Positions 1 through 12,363 of a stretch of 64,000 nt of DNA are shown here, piece by piece. The position numbers and the translations under genes are program-made. The first letter of the stretch is position 1. Each line of letters opens with the position of its first letter. A model generated the notes under the pieces. It saw only the letters and a program-made list of their open reading frames with translations. It was not told the origin of the DNA and searched no databases. The DNA is from Pestalotiopsis fici W106-1 (Eukaryota > Ascomycota > Sordariomycetes > Amphisphaeriales > Sporocadaceae), in NCBI RefSeq assembly GCF_000516985.1, contig NW_006917096.1:3395606-3459605 (forward strand). The letters run 5' to 3'.

Positions 1-439
1 GGACACCCGCCATGTCGCTCAGGTGTTCGCTAGCGGGGCTTGAATCCCCTAAGTGTCGTATGGCACCAAGTTCGCCGATTTAACCCCGCCATGATGCAGT
101 CTAAATACAGCGCCTAGACGGTATCGCTCGCACAGGGACTTGGGCAAAGTCTCTGAGACTTCTCGTCCGCGGCTCTTCTCACTTTCACTTTGAGATGCGG
201 CTTGAAATAATATATTACATTCACACATAACGGGCTTATGACGCCTGGAAACACAACTACAAATCCCCTGCGCTCTGGGGACGGGTGTCAGGTAAGCTCC
301 AGCACCAGTCGGGTCACCAAGAGATCAGCAAAATCTAACACAAGTTATCCCACCAAGCATTGCCGGAAAAGGTATGTCGCGCCGAATGACTAGATAACAC
401 AGCAAACATCTCGTCGGTTGATAGTTGCATTGACCACTT
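1..439. other. 5' edge, no supported gene
   Basis: Apart from a possible upstream exon of the regulator that follows, I see no coding signal here. All three forward frames are broken by stops. A GT donor-like site lies near 371 (GTATGT), and an AG near 420-424 could close an intron, but I could not build a reading frame through it. Confidence 0.4.
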
Positions 440-2598
440 TGTTGGCTGGCGATGCAGGCATCTAAAATGTGAGTTCTCCCAAGGCCAGCTCACAATTACC
501 CGGTGCTTGAGAGGCGAGCTAACCCACTGCGTACCTTGTAGGCGACGAAGCCAAACCCAGATGCGGCCGATGCGTCAAGAAGGACATTGAATGCGTCCGG
601 CCCAACAAGATTAGATTCAAGCACTGGCATCAATCAAGGTAGATTTTATTCGAGTCCTTGCCCATGAATGACGTGATACGCGCCCCGTGAACGCAGTCGG
701 CTCTAACTCTATGGCCCAGGCACATCAATGAGAACAACTACAAATCTTCTCGATCTGGCTTCCGGGACAACCAACCTTGGTGTAGGACAAGTGGCCCATT
801 GCAATTCGTCGACGAAAGCCAGCATATCCCGGCCATCTATGAGAACAGTCCTGACTCACACTATGACGAGGACGAAACGGCCATATCTCCAGCTCTCGAG
901 CAGGACATTTCACATCACCTCTCTCAATCGGAGAGTATATTACAGGCTCATAAGAACAATGATGTTCAAGTCGACCCCTCCAGTGTCTTTATTGGAGAAT
1001 CAGAGTTATTGCCTCACAATGGGACAAGCCGGTCCATAGTTGCTACCCCGCCGTTTGATCAGGTCGCGGACGGCACGAGACAGACGCATGTTTCTTTCGA
1101 GATCGAGAACACTAATTTTGGTCGTCAATCATGGAAACCCTTCTCAGGCGATGTGGTCCAAGCGACATCTGACCAAGAACGATTATGCGCAAGCCCATTG
1201 GGCAACAGTGGAACGGCCATGCCGGTACCTGGCAGTACGGATCATCCAGCATTTCATACTATGAACTCTTCCGATCCGGCATTTGATCTCCCCGTATTTC
1301 CACTCCGAGATCCCATGGAAGCCAAGTTATTCAACCTATGGATCGAACATGGCGCTCGTCGTTTCGACATGTGTGATGCGAGTCGTCATTTCGCAACTGT
1401 CCTGCCTGTCAGGGCCATGTCCTGCAAGCCCCTAGTGAATGCTTTGTTCGCTCTGAGCGCAAAATTTGCTGGCGACGTCGACGACTTTATCGCCGCCAAG
1501 TACTACCAAAGATGTCTGAATAGTCTAGTCCCCATGCTTGATCAACCAGCCGCGCTTGTCAACGAGGACCTGTTTGCTGCTGTAGTGCTACTTAGATCGT
1601 TTGAGGAACTTGAAGGTAGGTTCGCGGAAATTGGAAACCCGGAATAACCTAGGTTAGTCATATTATTGACTAACATTTCAACAGTACCTCTGTATGGCCA
1701 TTATGGCGAAACACATCTGGTAGGAACTCACTTATTCATCGATGCGTCGCGGTCAGACGCAATTCAAGACCCGATTCTACCTGACCCAAGCAATCTGTTC
1801 AACTCCTTCGAGTTCAATGGTCTACGCGGCGCCGCCTTTTTGATCGCACTACGTCAAGAGCTGTTCATTGCATTGGTGTCACAGCGACCAGTACTTCCGG
1901 CCTTTTCTTCGCTCAGGTTCAACCGATCTCTCGACAGCCCGAGAGACGATTGCACTTGGGCCAATCGTATTATGCCATTTGCTATCGACGTTCTCGACTT
2001 TTGCTACGGAGAGAATACCACTAGCAGTAGTCAGTCCGTGATCCGATTTAACGAGCTTACAGCTTACGCAGAGCGCTGGTTCAACTCCAAGCCCGCGACT
2101 TTCAACCCCATTTACGTGGGAGAGGTTCCTGAAACTGGACAGAATAGCACTCTGGAGAGCTTTCTAAATAGCGAAGGATCCAGAAACCCCACCAAACGTT
2201 TATACTCAACGATTTGGCTACTGAATGATGCTGTAGCAACAGGGCTACAAAATTACTACCTCATCAGAATTCTCCTACTTGCCTACAATCCTCATATGCC
2301 CCGAACGGGACCAACCCGGAAGATGTTTCTCAGGACGGAGAACGAAGAAATGCGAAAACACACTCGAACGCTTGTAGGCATTGCGAGGGGAAACCCCGCA
2401 TGCGTACCACTCTCGGTCTGGGCAGCTGTGGGCATTGCATTGGCTGGCGATAGGTTCGAGGACCGTGCCGATCAAGAGGAGTTGATTCGCTTCCTGAGTG
2501 ATGCGCAGGCATTGTCCATGTGGGACACGAAAGCGAGTCAAGCCCATCTGGTGGAAGCATGGGGTTGGGAAGAAGACACCATGACCTGCGATACATGA
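440..2598 (+). CDS. Zn2Cys6 transcription factor, 5' end uncertain or frameshifted
   Basis: Probable nuclear fungal regulator. Exons I can support are up to 468, 542-638, 720-1615 and 1685-2598. The introns are 469-541, 639-719 and 1616-1684, all GT-AG. The second half of a zinc cluster is clear: the third Cys is split by the first intron, then DEAKPRCGRCVKKDIEC gives cysteines four to six. The large C-terminal part resembles the Fungal_trans_2 type regulatory domain (acidic and Ser-rich linker, then helical region with PLRDPMEAKLFNLW). The first two cysteines are not in one frame: TGT at 440-442 and TGC at 453-455 are separated by a 4-base tandem duplication (TGGCTGGC, 443-450). Without it the order would be the expected C-W-R-C. 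No start codon could be assigned. It may be a pseudogene, or have an exon arrangement I missed. Confidence 0.6.
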
Positions 2599-4077
2599 AG
2601 AGACACATAGTACCAGTACAAGTACTGTCAGGCAAAAACTAGTCAAACATAGCTCGGTATTGCAGAAGGAACAGTGCATAGCAGAGACCTGGGGCTAGCA
2701 TCGTTTTGGCCCTTCCCGAGACTGGTTGGGGGAGTCCTTGGGCAATATTGGAGCACGTCCAAATAATATCATTTAACATGGTTTCTTGGCATGACCAGCA
2801 ACGGCTGAAGTAAGACCGACCATGTATGCTACCTGCCTCGAGAAGCGTGAATGCACCGGTATCTGATATAACAGCATAAACTCTAGTCGTGAGTCTGCTC
2901 AAAGGGATTGATATGAATTCAAAAAATGGGCTGTCTCATATATAGTACGATTTCCACAAAGAATCATATCTCAGGCAGCCTTGAGGTGTAGTCGTCGTCT
3001 AGGGTTATTGAGTACTGTGGCGAAGCTATCTAGGGTTAGGCAGTGTGCGAACGTGTCCAACTTGCTACCATACATAGCTAGATGAGGTCGTTGCTATTAT
3101 CCAGAATTTCCATTACGTCCAGGTATGCAAAGTTCTAGACTTCGAAGCAGAATGCCACACTGGAGAGTGTGAGTCTCTACGCCTACTCGAACCCCTACCA
3201 TTGGAACAGAAAGGCGAATGAATGTTTCGAATATTTTTGTTCATGTCGCTGGACGTGGACTTTAGAAAGAGAGGGAATGAGTACATGTCTGCTTCGGTGG
3301 ATTGGCGTGCTGGCAATTGTACTATTTCAATTGCTGTATAAGTAATGAAGTAATGTTATGACTTGGTCCTGTTCATTGATCCAACCCCCCCCCCCTTCCC
3401 CCCGGCAGGACCCTACGGTCGCTGATAATGAAGCACCACAAAGCAAAAGATTAGATGCAAAACAAATCATAAACGAGACCTGATGTGCCGCCCGGCCAGC
3501 CCACTGGCCAAAAACAGTGCCCAATCGTCCCAGGGTCTAGTTTTGGGAAAGAAAACCTCCAAGCTTTCGTAAGGCCACATGGGACATGTGCAACTCTTGG
3601 CATACGTGCTTTTGCGCCACATTTGCATATGTAACTTGTGTGTTGTGATTCACTCTAGGTATCTCCATTGTGCTTCGTCTAAAGCGGGAGAAACAATCAA
3701 GATTGTTGGAAATGGTACGCATGGCAGGCTTTGCCAACTTATTGGAAGTATTGTTTATTCGGTCATGGTTACAAATGCAAGTGGTTTGGTGAATGGAAAA
3801 CATGAATTCTTCCTTGCTGTCGACCTTGCTATACCAGCTCAACAACCCATGACTGTATTTCTTTGATAAGGCTGTGAGAAAGCAGATGGGCTCTAAGCGT
3901 TGGTAGACATCGCCTCTGATATCCTAGAAAGCTGAAAAAGTCACAGCCACAGTTGGAGTCGTGATAGCATTACGTGAAGTGAGCTCGCAATTCGGCGCCC
4001 GTATAGGTTCTGAAACGCGTAGATCTCTTCATCATCGCCTTGGGTCGGTATAAAGAATAAGAAAATACTCTGGGGAC
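2599..4077. other. Intergenic, no gene seen
   Basis: Short overlapping open frames here lack family resemblance, start context and introns. A C-rich tract (11 C, then TT, then six C) lies at 3385-3403. Nothing else is supported. Confidence 0.5.
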
Positions 4078-5403
4078 TTGAAAGTGGGTCATCGTTTGGG
4101 ATGCATACCTACTGCCCCAGAAGGCAAAGACACGTTCGTCTTTGCAAGGAAGAAAGCAATTACTCTGTTGGAGTCATGGGGTGTGGATTGCTGCCTGACG
4201 GAAATTCGGCTACTCTGCGAAACGATCAGATGTAGTAAACAACAGGAAGGCATGAATCGGCATGACCGGCCAGATTCACAGTCCACTTGCTTTCGCACAC
4301 TCACTGTTCAGATATCTGCTGGCTACAGGGATGCGCCATGGCAGCTATCGCCCGCCTTGATAAGTGTACATCGTATATTGTGGTGGGCATGGATTTGGCC
4401 CTCGCAACTCCAACACCAAGCGAGAGCGCCACGCAGAAGCAGCCGTATTCGATTGGCGAGATCGTGTATAGAGGTTGGAATCTACGTACGTCGCGCGCTA
4501 AGCTTTTATACACTTGCCATCGGCTTGAACTCCAACGTTGTTCACGGCGTATGTGGCTGGCAGAATCGTGCGATGCAGACGTCATCCCGAGGATTGGCGA
4601 TGGCGATATCAACGGTGATGGACAATTTGTGCACGCACCGCCTGCGACAATCTCATTTTGGTGGTCTTGCCAGCATGCAAGCACAAGGGATTATGGGGGG
4701 ATTGAAACAAAGGATCGGCAATAAAGGGATCTGCAGCATCCCCGAGCCATGGCTGACCCGGAAATCAGGGACGTCCCTTGTTTGGTTTGGACTCGACCCC
4801 AGAACCAGCCGCTCCCTCGGGACGCGCCGCAGTGGAGCTGCTCATGGGCCGCAGGTTCAGAGGGGATTTTCATTTACACACGAGATAATATAGCCAAAAC
4901 AGGCGATTGGTCGCGCTTGTTGGATATGCGTGGGATCTCCGCCCAACGCAAGCCTCGCTTGTCTTGCAGGGATTCGCCAGATCCTATGCTCATAATATAT
5001 CAGGGTGTGACTGCAGAATCGAGTGCCGTCATTGGTGCAACCGCCACTGCGGGCGGTCCTCCATGACCTTGTCTTTGCTTCAACGATTGCGGGGGTGGGT
5101 TTGCTTATTCTAGGGAACCCGGTCGACATAATCTCCCGGCTTCTGATCTTTCTTTATCTGTTCTGTAGGGATTTGCTATTATATCCGTGCTATTCTCATC
5201 ATTATGCAAATTTGAAATTTTGGGGGCGGACAGTGCTTGGCTGGAATCCTAGAGCCTCGAGGTTGACTATCGAGATAACAAGACAGATTGAAAGGGTCTG
5301 CGAGTCAGTTTATCCAAATAATGATGGCTCTCATGAGCAGATGACGTCGATGGATTACAGGTCTCTCTTATGCAAAGTGATGCTGTGTCAGTCTGTCCTG
5401 TAG
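4078..5403 (+). other. Unresolved, possibly decayed coding stretch
   Basis: Open frames of 271, 145 and 126 codons overlap in different forward frames at 4078-4893, 4287-4724 and 5023-5403. None gives a protein I recognise across its length. The last one has two hydrophobic stretches that could be membrane segments. The pattern, several moderately long frames on one strand in succession, would fit an old gene broken by indels, but chance frames in GC-balanced DNA explain it equally well. No function is assigned. Confidence 0.2.
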
Positions 5404-6295
5404 TGTTTAGCGAATGGCTTGGATTTACGACAGAGGTCACTATAGATGGATTGGCCATTTGCATCTAGAATTTGGCCGAATAGGGTATTCAATCAACTAT
5501 GCCGCTCGTCCCGGAAATTAATCTAGTATATCGTCGATCGCTTCTAGGGATTACTGGGTAAGGCAATCCGGATGGCGACCGGGAATAAACCATTCCCGAG
5601 GGCTTCTCATCACGTCAACATACATGTAAAATCGTATAGTATTTTTGCCTTGGTGATCATGGAAGTATCAAATCGATGACCGCCACCAATGATTCTTCGA
5701 GTTTCTGATAGCCATAATTGCAAGCCACCATGCTTGCCACACTCCTTCAAACAATGTTGCTAGCATCAGCTCTTTGAACTTGCAAGGCCGTCCCCGGTAT
5801 AGATGACAGCTCAACCCCCTATTCGACAAGGGAGTTGATTCTTGCATTGTTAATCTGGGGCCAATGTAGATCACAACCAGTATAGGCATGTCAATCACTG
5901 CCTGAAGAGACGACCCGAGTGACCGGTTATGATAGGCTGTCAAGAGCTGATACTACCTTGTCTACAGCTCTATTCTACACTCTGAGACTTTGTCATGATG
6001 TGAAACCTCACACAACTTCGTCGACCTGTAGTGTGACATGCTTGGGCATCAACCCCCATTGGAGTTTTCGTGATAGCGAGGATCATCGTGAGGCAAATTA
6101 TCCTCCCTCGAAGGACCCTGTAATGAGAGTCGATACACTAGTCGAGGGTCCAGAGACAAAGACTCTTGAGATCTATAAAGAGAACAGACAAAGCGCGCTT
6201 TGTTCTATCGAGTCCAACAACAATGCACATTCGATCACCCAAAGTCACCTGAATCTCTTTCATCTCTTTCCATTATCGCCATCAGCATCATCAAG
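5404..6295. other. Intergenic, upstream region of the aquaporin gene
   Basis: No gene seen. The last 45 bases before the aquaporin start (about 6250-6295) are C/T-rich (CTCTTTCATCTCTTTCC), as is common just upstream of well expressed fungal genes. Confidence 0.45.
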
Positions 6296-7565
6296 ATGTC
6301 CTTCCCTTTCAGCGACAACTCCCATGGAGGTCTCCGAGCGGATGCTCCCCACACCAAGCCCCCCAACAGCCGACAAAGCTCTGTTCGGTATGCAGACACT
6401 CCGACAGTAATTGGCCACAAGCACCAGAATGAAGATGATACTTCAGTCCACGACTACGGAGGTGACCTCGAGCGAGGCCTCGGTTCGATCGATACCAACG
6501 GACAACACCGATCTTCTCAGGAAGCCATCAATGACAAGTCAGGAGCTGGTACGGGCAATGCCCGCCGTCCCTCCATGTTCAACCGCACTTTTACGCAGCA
6601 GATTCGAAATGCGGGAATGGATGAGGGCCTGAACTTTAAGGATTTGTCCAAGGAGGACAAGCGTCAGGTCATGCTTCTTCCATTTGCATACATCATGGAC
6701 ACGAGTTTCAAGGATGGTAAGCACAGTATATAAACACTGACAGAGTCCAATGACTAATGATGACAAGATGCCGTTGCTGCTCTTGGAGAGTTTGTAGGAA
6801 CCACCATGTTTCTCTTCTTTGCCTTTGTCGGCACTGGAGTTGCCAATATTCCAGCTGGCAGCGGTGCTGACAACTCCACCACGACCGGTTCCACTGGCTT
6901 CGACATTGGAGTCCAGACATACATTGCACTTTGCTTTGGGTTCTCTCTCATGGTCAATGCCTGGGTCTTTTACCGCATCTCCGGAGGACTGTTCAACCCT
7001 GCTGTAAGTCCACCCGAGCAACAAAGGAATTGATGAGCTTTGGCAAAGACTGACCAATTGAATACAGGTTACGCTTGCCCTTGTTCTCATCCGCGCCATC
7101 TCACCTCTACGCGGTGTCTTTGTCTTTGCTGCCCAGTGCGCCGGAGGCATCGCCGCAGCTGGACTAGCCGCTTGCATGTTCCCGACCGAGCTCAATGTCA
7201 GCACGACTTTGGCACCAGGCGTCAATCTGGCGCAAGGATGTTTCATTGAGGCGATCTTGACCTTTGAACTGGTCTTTACCATCTTCATGTTGGCAGCCGA
7301 GAAGCACCGAGCCACCTTTGTCGCCCCTGTGGGCATCGGTCTAGCCCTCTTTATTGCCGAGCTGGGTGGTGTCTACTACACGGGCGGCAGTCTCAACCCA
7401 GCTCGCAGCTTGGGGCCTTGTGTAATTGCTGGCAAGTTCCAATCCGAGCACTGGATTTACTGGGTTGGCCCCATCATTGGTACCCTTGTTGCCACTGGCT
7501 TTTACAAGGTCATCAAGTTCTTCCAGTACGAGAGCGTCAACCCCGGACAGGACTCTCACGAATAA
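6296..7565 (+). CDS. Aquaporin (MIP family)
   Basis: Membrane channel for water, perhaps with other small solutes. Exons 6296-6716, 6768-7003 and 7068-7565 join in frame to 384 residues. Introns of 51 and 64 bases have GTAAGC/GTAAGT donors. Both pore motifs are intact: GGLFNPAVTLAL (NPA at about 217-219, at the end of exon 2) and GGSLNPARSLGP (NPA at about 329-331). Six hydrophobic segments and the conserved AELGGVYYTGGS region fit the family. A hydrophilic N-terminal tail of about 145 residues precedes the first membrane helix, longer than in plant or animal aquaporins but usual in filamentous fungi. The start was chosen because the ATG follows a pyrimidine-rich leader and is in frame with the tail. 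An orthodox aquaporin looks more likely than a glycerol facilitator, because the second motif lacks the Asp (NPARD) typical of the latter. Confidence 0.93.
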
Positions 7566-8149
7566 AGAGTCGATCATGTCCGCGAATCAGAGCAGTTACC
7601 AATTACCCTGGGTATTTCAGAGGAGTGTCTTGAGTATGCGACAAGCATATTGTGACAAATAGACGACGTGAGCCTGTTGAGCCCGAGAGCTCAGAAGAGG
7701 GCGATGGGGAAGTCAAGCAAGAATTTAGTGGAAGTCCGTGGTCGTTTAATGTGTCGCACTGTTTATGATTGGGATGAGAAAGAAAAGAACAAAATCAAAA
7801 GAAAAAATACAGATTGCATCACGGGATAATAAGCCAATATATTTAGCTTAGATATTCGCTTGTCACACATTCTTATTATAAGAGTCGAATGTGGCAAACA
7901 CTGCACTCTTTCATGTAGACTTTAATCCAAACCATGTGTCAAAAGTTTATAGAATTAATTCAGAATGTCCCAAGTACAAAATAGATGTTTTTATTGATGA
8001 AAGAGTGTGATGTTATCCTGAAAGGCTACAAAAGAGAAGCGTTAAAAAGCTGTACGTAAAATCCAGAGTGGTAGAGCCGCCATAGATACTACCCATGTCC
8101 GTGAAAGACCGATTGACTTGGATCTTTCTGGCTCATCGAGGCAATCCAT
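7566..8149. other. Intergenic between convergent genes
   Basis: 3' flanks of the aquaporin (plus) and the secreted protein (minus). AT-rich, with no open frame or structure I would call. Confidence 0.5.
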
Positions 8150-8669
8150 TTAACAGTTGCATCCGCAGTCCTTGCAGTCACCCAGGCCACAAGCCACGAT
8201 AGTAGTGCATTGGCTGTCTGTCGAACACTGGATCCAGTTCCCATTACCGCCGTTCAAAGCAGTCCAGCACCAGTAGCCGTTGGTCAGATCATCACCCCAT
8301 CGTTTCCAGCAGTACCCTGGCATGACATGTGGTTCGGTCTACAATTCCGAAAAGTAAAGGTGTAAAGAATGAGATAAGGGCGGATAGTGAACTGTAAGAA
8401 CTTGACATTATCTTACCATTTTTGCAACCATGGTCACCGCCGAACCAGCAGTCCCGCTTCTCGAGGGAATCCATCGCGGTGGGCCCTGCCTTTCCAGCTG
8501 GGTGATTCAGACAGGAACGATACTCGGAGGCGTTGGCGCCTTCGGGAATCGACATTACATTCTCAGAACTTCCACATTCGGCAACCCTGGCAGATTCAGG
8601 GTTGGCGGAGGCAGAGACAATTGTTGTCGCACCAAACAGGGCAAGAATGAATTCGCGGTTGAACTTCAT
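8150..8669 (-). CDS. Small secreted cysteine-rich protein with Kex2-type propeptide
   Basis: Two exons, 8669-8417 and 8316-8150, joined over a 100-base GT-AG intron, give 139 residues. Residues 1-22 form a typical signal peptide (MKFNREFILALFGATT). A dibasic LEKR at 69-72 would let a Kex2-type protease release a 67-residue mature peptide. That peptide has 11 cysteines and ends in DCKDCGCNC. The propeptide holds two further cysteines. The acceptor at 8317 was preferred to a closer AG because only it keeps a Cys-rich frame and avoids an early stop. The size and cysteine pattern match fungal small secreted proteins (effector, antimicrobial or surface roles are all known for such proteins). It faintly recalls IDI-2-like proteins from memory, which is not a firm assignment. 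Function unknown. Confidence 0.8.
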
Positions 8670-8783
8670 CGTGTCGATTCGAGGCTTTGAGAATCTCACA
8701 GAAATATGTGTTGAGAGTGTTTGGACAGTAGATGTGCTTCTCACAATGTTTACGATTCCCTTGAGTAGAGGAGATCCAGTGGC

Positions 8784-8790
8784 CTTTATA
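8784..8790 (-). promoter_or_regulatory. Possible TATA box of the secreted protein gene
   Basis: TATAAAG on the minus strand, about 115 bases upstream of the chosen ATG. It has a plausible spacing and no other support. Confidence 0.35.
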
Positions 8791-10732
8791 CTGAATGAAA
8801 AGACGCTGGTTCGTCCATACACTCAAAGATGGAATTTAATGCAGTATGTTATAGTGTGTTCGTGATTTCTGTCAAACATCAGCGGACTATGCGACCAAGA
8901 CAGATCGGCAAATGTGGTTGCCTCGTTCGTTCATGCTCGTAAGATGAAATGAAGTCGACGTGATCTTACTGGACGGCGAAACGATGAACATTAAGCCGCA
9001 CCAGCTCCCCAGACTATACCTACTATCCATCATGATGAGTCATTCTGATTTTTTTTCCATGTTGAATAGTTTTCATGTACGTAAAAGTAAGTGATGTTCT
9101 GACGAGCATGAGAGAAGTCACAGTAAACGTGTACACGACCGTTGAGCAAAAACATGATCTGTGCCCCAGGGTACATTTTCCGAGAAACGCCAATCAAATG
9201 CTGTTATAATGAAATGACCATTTACGATGACTTTTATCATTGGCAATATTGTGAGTTGAAAGAAAAGCCCAATTTAGAAAATGAATTGTCACATAACATT
9301 CCTGTTCTCTCGTTATTATTCAAGCTAACACGAATTAGTATATCATCAAGGCCACCCAAAGTGGGAGTTTTTCACCGGAAATCTTAGAGCCCGATTCACT
9401 AGGAACTCGCAACTGACCGGCTCGGTTTATGTTCCTGAGCCGACGCATTCCGGATGTCGGGAATCATGTGCGAGTTGTACAGAGTAGTATCCGTACCACA
9501 CATACCTGCATCGACCCACTGTGTGTGACTATACTGTTACTTGGCAAATAGAGTAGTGCCGCCTATGAATTCGCAGGGCCAAGGGCAGTTGCATTATTAT
9601 GCGTATCATGATCTGCTGCACATAACCTGCTCCTACCGGCACTGAGAATGATATTGCGCACAACTAACAAGGTCAACATCCGTGCGAAGTCAGAACAACA
9701 CAAAATGAAATGACAGTACTGGAGATGGCAGCTACTTCTGGGTCAACAATTCTACGCAAGAACTCGCTTCGAATCCCCAAAGGAGCTATGATTGCCCACT
9801 TGTGAACTTGCTCTAGGCCTAGTCAATCCTGCCAGAATATGATCGCCTTGCGAGAAGATTGGCTCCAAGATGCCGAACACCGAGTCTTGTCGTGAAGAGA
9901 AGTCGGAGGTATTGTTTTGCATAATCACGGTGTTGGTAGATATTTGGATGGTTCATGATGAACAATTATCTTTGCCACTACAAACGGAAAGAATACGCTG
10001 CTTGAGATCCAACGTAAGCTTCTTCTCCCGACCTGCATGCAGCTTGGCATGCCCCCACCCATTTTGCTTTACCGGCTCGCTACGTCCGCCCTGACCGATA
10101 CACGTTTGACAAGTCTTCAAAGGAGCATTCAGACATTGCTCTTGGCATTCTCACAATCATCATTCTGATTCGAATAAGTCAGATCCTGTTCCGCATCATG
10201 TTTTAAAATCAATCCTTGAATATGCGGGCCACCAGCCCGGAGTTTCCCAGAGGAGTTCCCGTGTCGGTCTTTATTCGAACCTTATACGACCTTTACTTGC
10301 CGTCTCAACGGCGGTCAGCTGCGAGAGATTGCGAGAGCGACTCGTATTGGCTCCTCTTAGAAGCCAGGTATCGTCCACGGGCGAATTATCTCTGCAACGC
10401 GTCTAGTGACCACCTTATATGTAGACAGCAACACTTACATTGGAGAGCATTTCGAAAATCCGGGAAATTCAAATGTAGACTTTGGTGGTCCTCCACCCTT
10501 GGTGGTTCTTGCCTGGTATTTACAGTTCACGCCACTTGGTAGGGGGGGGGGGGGGGGGGGGGGCTGGCTCGAGGATATACTTGGAGAAGAAAAAGAAGAA
10601 AAGAGTGAAAAGAACATCAGTTTCAGCTCATGTGCTGAGGTACAAATACCGCACTCTGTTTAATATTCTGAGTTCTCTTGACCCCCCTCCTTATAGAAAC
10701 TAACCTCTAGCCTTTCTCACATATATGCCATC
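8791..10732. other. Long intergenic stretch with a poly-G run
   Basis: About 1.9 kb without a supported gene. The open frames at 9142-9387, 9870-10094 and 10216-10663 have no recognisable content and the last spans the homopolymer. The final 40 bases before 10733 are C/T-rich and look like the leader of the next gene. Confidence 0.45.
10542..10563 (+). repeat. Poly-G run of 22 bases
   Basis: An uninterrupted run of 22 G follows GCCACTTGGTA and precedes CTGGCTCGAGG. The length may be inexact, because homopolymers of this size are error-prone in sequencing. It lies in intergenic DNA about 170 bases upstream of the next gene, and its purine-only strand continues in GA-rich sequence to about 10610. 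Confidence 0.8.
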
Positions 10733-12187
10733 ATGTTGATCCACCTATTGCTTCCACTTGTCTTGAGCTCGCTGTCGGTCTTGGGCAAATCGACATCCCA
10801 AGGGGTATGCGCAACTGGCTCCGTTGCTAGCACAGTCTCTGTGTTGTCTGGTTATCGCCCTGCCTCCAGGTTCTGCATGTCTAGTTTTGGTAGCACCGTT
10901 GGCCAGACGCGGACAATTAAGCTTACATTGACTACCACAGTACCGAAGAATATCAAGACTACTAATACATTGACGATTACTTCAACAGTGGGTCCATTAC
11001 AAATCTTTTTCCAATTATAGTGCCATACCTTGTATATGATCACTAACATAGTGTCAGGACACGGCACGAACTAGCACTATTACAATCAAGTCGGTCTCGG
11101 CGACACGGGATGGTGGAGATTCGCATAGTAACAATCACGAGTACGCCAAACGGCAAAATCCTGACCAACTCAAATTGTCTAAGCCGTGGCCCTAATCACG
11201 TGAACGTATAGCTCAGTCACTACGAAGGTCTCTTCAACCACATCTTCTCATACTACACCACAGCCAGATCAACAAGCCGTCTTACGGAGCCTGCAACAGC
11301 GCAACCCTTCACAGGCGAAACCCATTTGCTCCTGTCTCGTGGGTAACTTGCAGACGACGACTGGCATCATTGCCACCACGACTCAAACCATTACCAAGCA
11401 AGTCCTTATAGTCAAACAAGAGGAAAAAGAGACATGTGACTGACTGGATGCCACAACAGGTCTATTCGTCAAACTAGAACAATAAAAACAACGGTAAGCC
11501 TTCCATTCAAATGACCGAGGACTATAATTTGGCATATCTGATCATGGAAAGACCACCACTACCGTCATAGTGAATCCTACTCGGACATGTCGACCTACAA
11601 GCGGTATCAATATCGTTCCAAATGGCGACTTTACCAATCCCGATGAGCTTGAGTTCTTCCATGAAGCGCCCTGGTATAGTCCACATGCGGATGACATGGA
11701 TGCCGTTGCGATATTTCTTGACAACACGGTGTAAGATTGGCCTTTTCTTGTTTTCTCGGGTGATAGAGTATAAGCCGGAGCTTTTGTACTAGACACGTCA
11801 TCTGATTTCTAATACAGAGACTTGGATGCCGGAGGCTACCTCCAGCAAGTCATGACCGCGATAGACACCAGCAGCACCTACACAGTCCAAGTCCGACTTC
11901 GGGGGGCGCTGGTCAGTCCCGAACCTAACCCCACAGTTCCTGGATACTGTCATTTTATCACTACATGGGGCAAATCAGTCGTGGCCAGGCAAGTATTTGA
12001 TCGTGCCAATGGAACGGCTCAGAGCTTTTTCGAGATCACAACGCGGAATGTCGTGCAACGACATACTACGGCACTTTTAAAGCTCAGCTACTCATGCGAT
12101 CCGGATTTCATTCAGCAAGGATATGCATACGTTGAGATTGACAGAGTTTCAATTGTTCCAAACTCGCAAATCATTTTTTGTAATTAG
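10733..12187 (+). CDS. Secreted Thr-rich protein, exon structure tentative
   Basis: Starts with a signal peptide (MLIHLLLPLVLSSLSVLG) and then a Thr/Ser-rich stretch with a few cysteines. The most certain coding parts are 10733-10987, 11552-11730 and 11818-12187; the last two join in frame over a clean intron with GTAAGA donor. Between them, coding pieces near 11058-11140, 11212-11400 and 11460-11497 are likely (Thr-rich text such as TTTGIIATTTQTITK) but I could not fix every junction. The C-terminal 170 residues contain NGDFTNPDELEFFHEAPW and later GYCHFITTW and LSYSCDPDF. This is the general shape of the jelly-roll, carbohydrate-binding-like domains found at the ends of fungal wall proteins. 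Expected at the cell surface or outside; exact role unknown. A gene with many short introns is normal for this class. Confidence 0.55.
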
Positions 12188-12363
12188 CTTCTGATACAAT
12201 GGTTAGTTTCAAAATGATACTGAATCACCCTAATAGGCAGATTATGCTTGCAAGTTGTCGAAACTGTCTTTTCTAAATTTCTGGTGGTAGACTCCTTGAG
12301 ATATACGATTCAACATGTGATATATTCAAATACGATCATGGTACAAATCACATCCTTTTTTGG

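Noticed and set aside
1..60. tRNA-like arm (GGGG-CTTGAAT-CCCC, and GACAC/GTGTC pairing)
   Set aside because: The T-loop has changes at two conserved positions, the span is under 60 bases, and no D-arm or anticodon arm can be drawn.
2275..2902. Minus-strand ORFs over and beyond the end of the first regulator
   Set aside because: They are antisense shadows of a well spliced gene with family resemblance, or lack content of their own.
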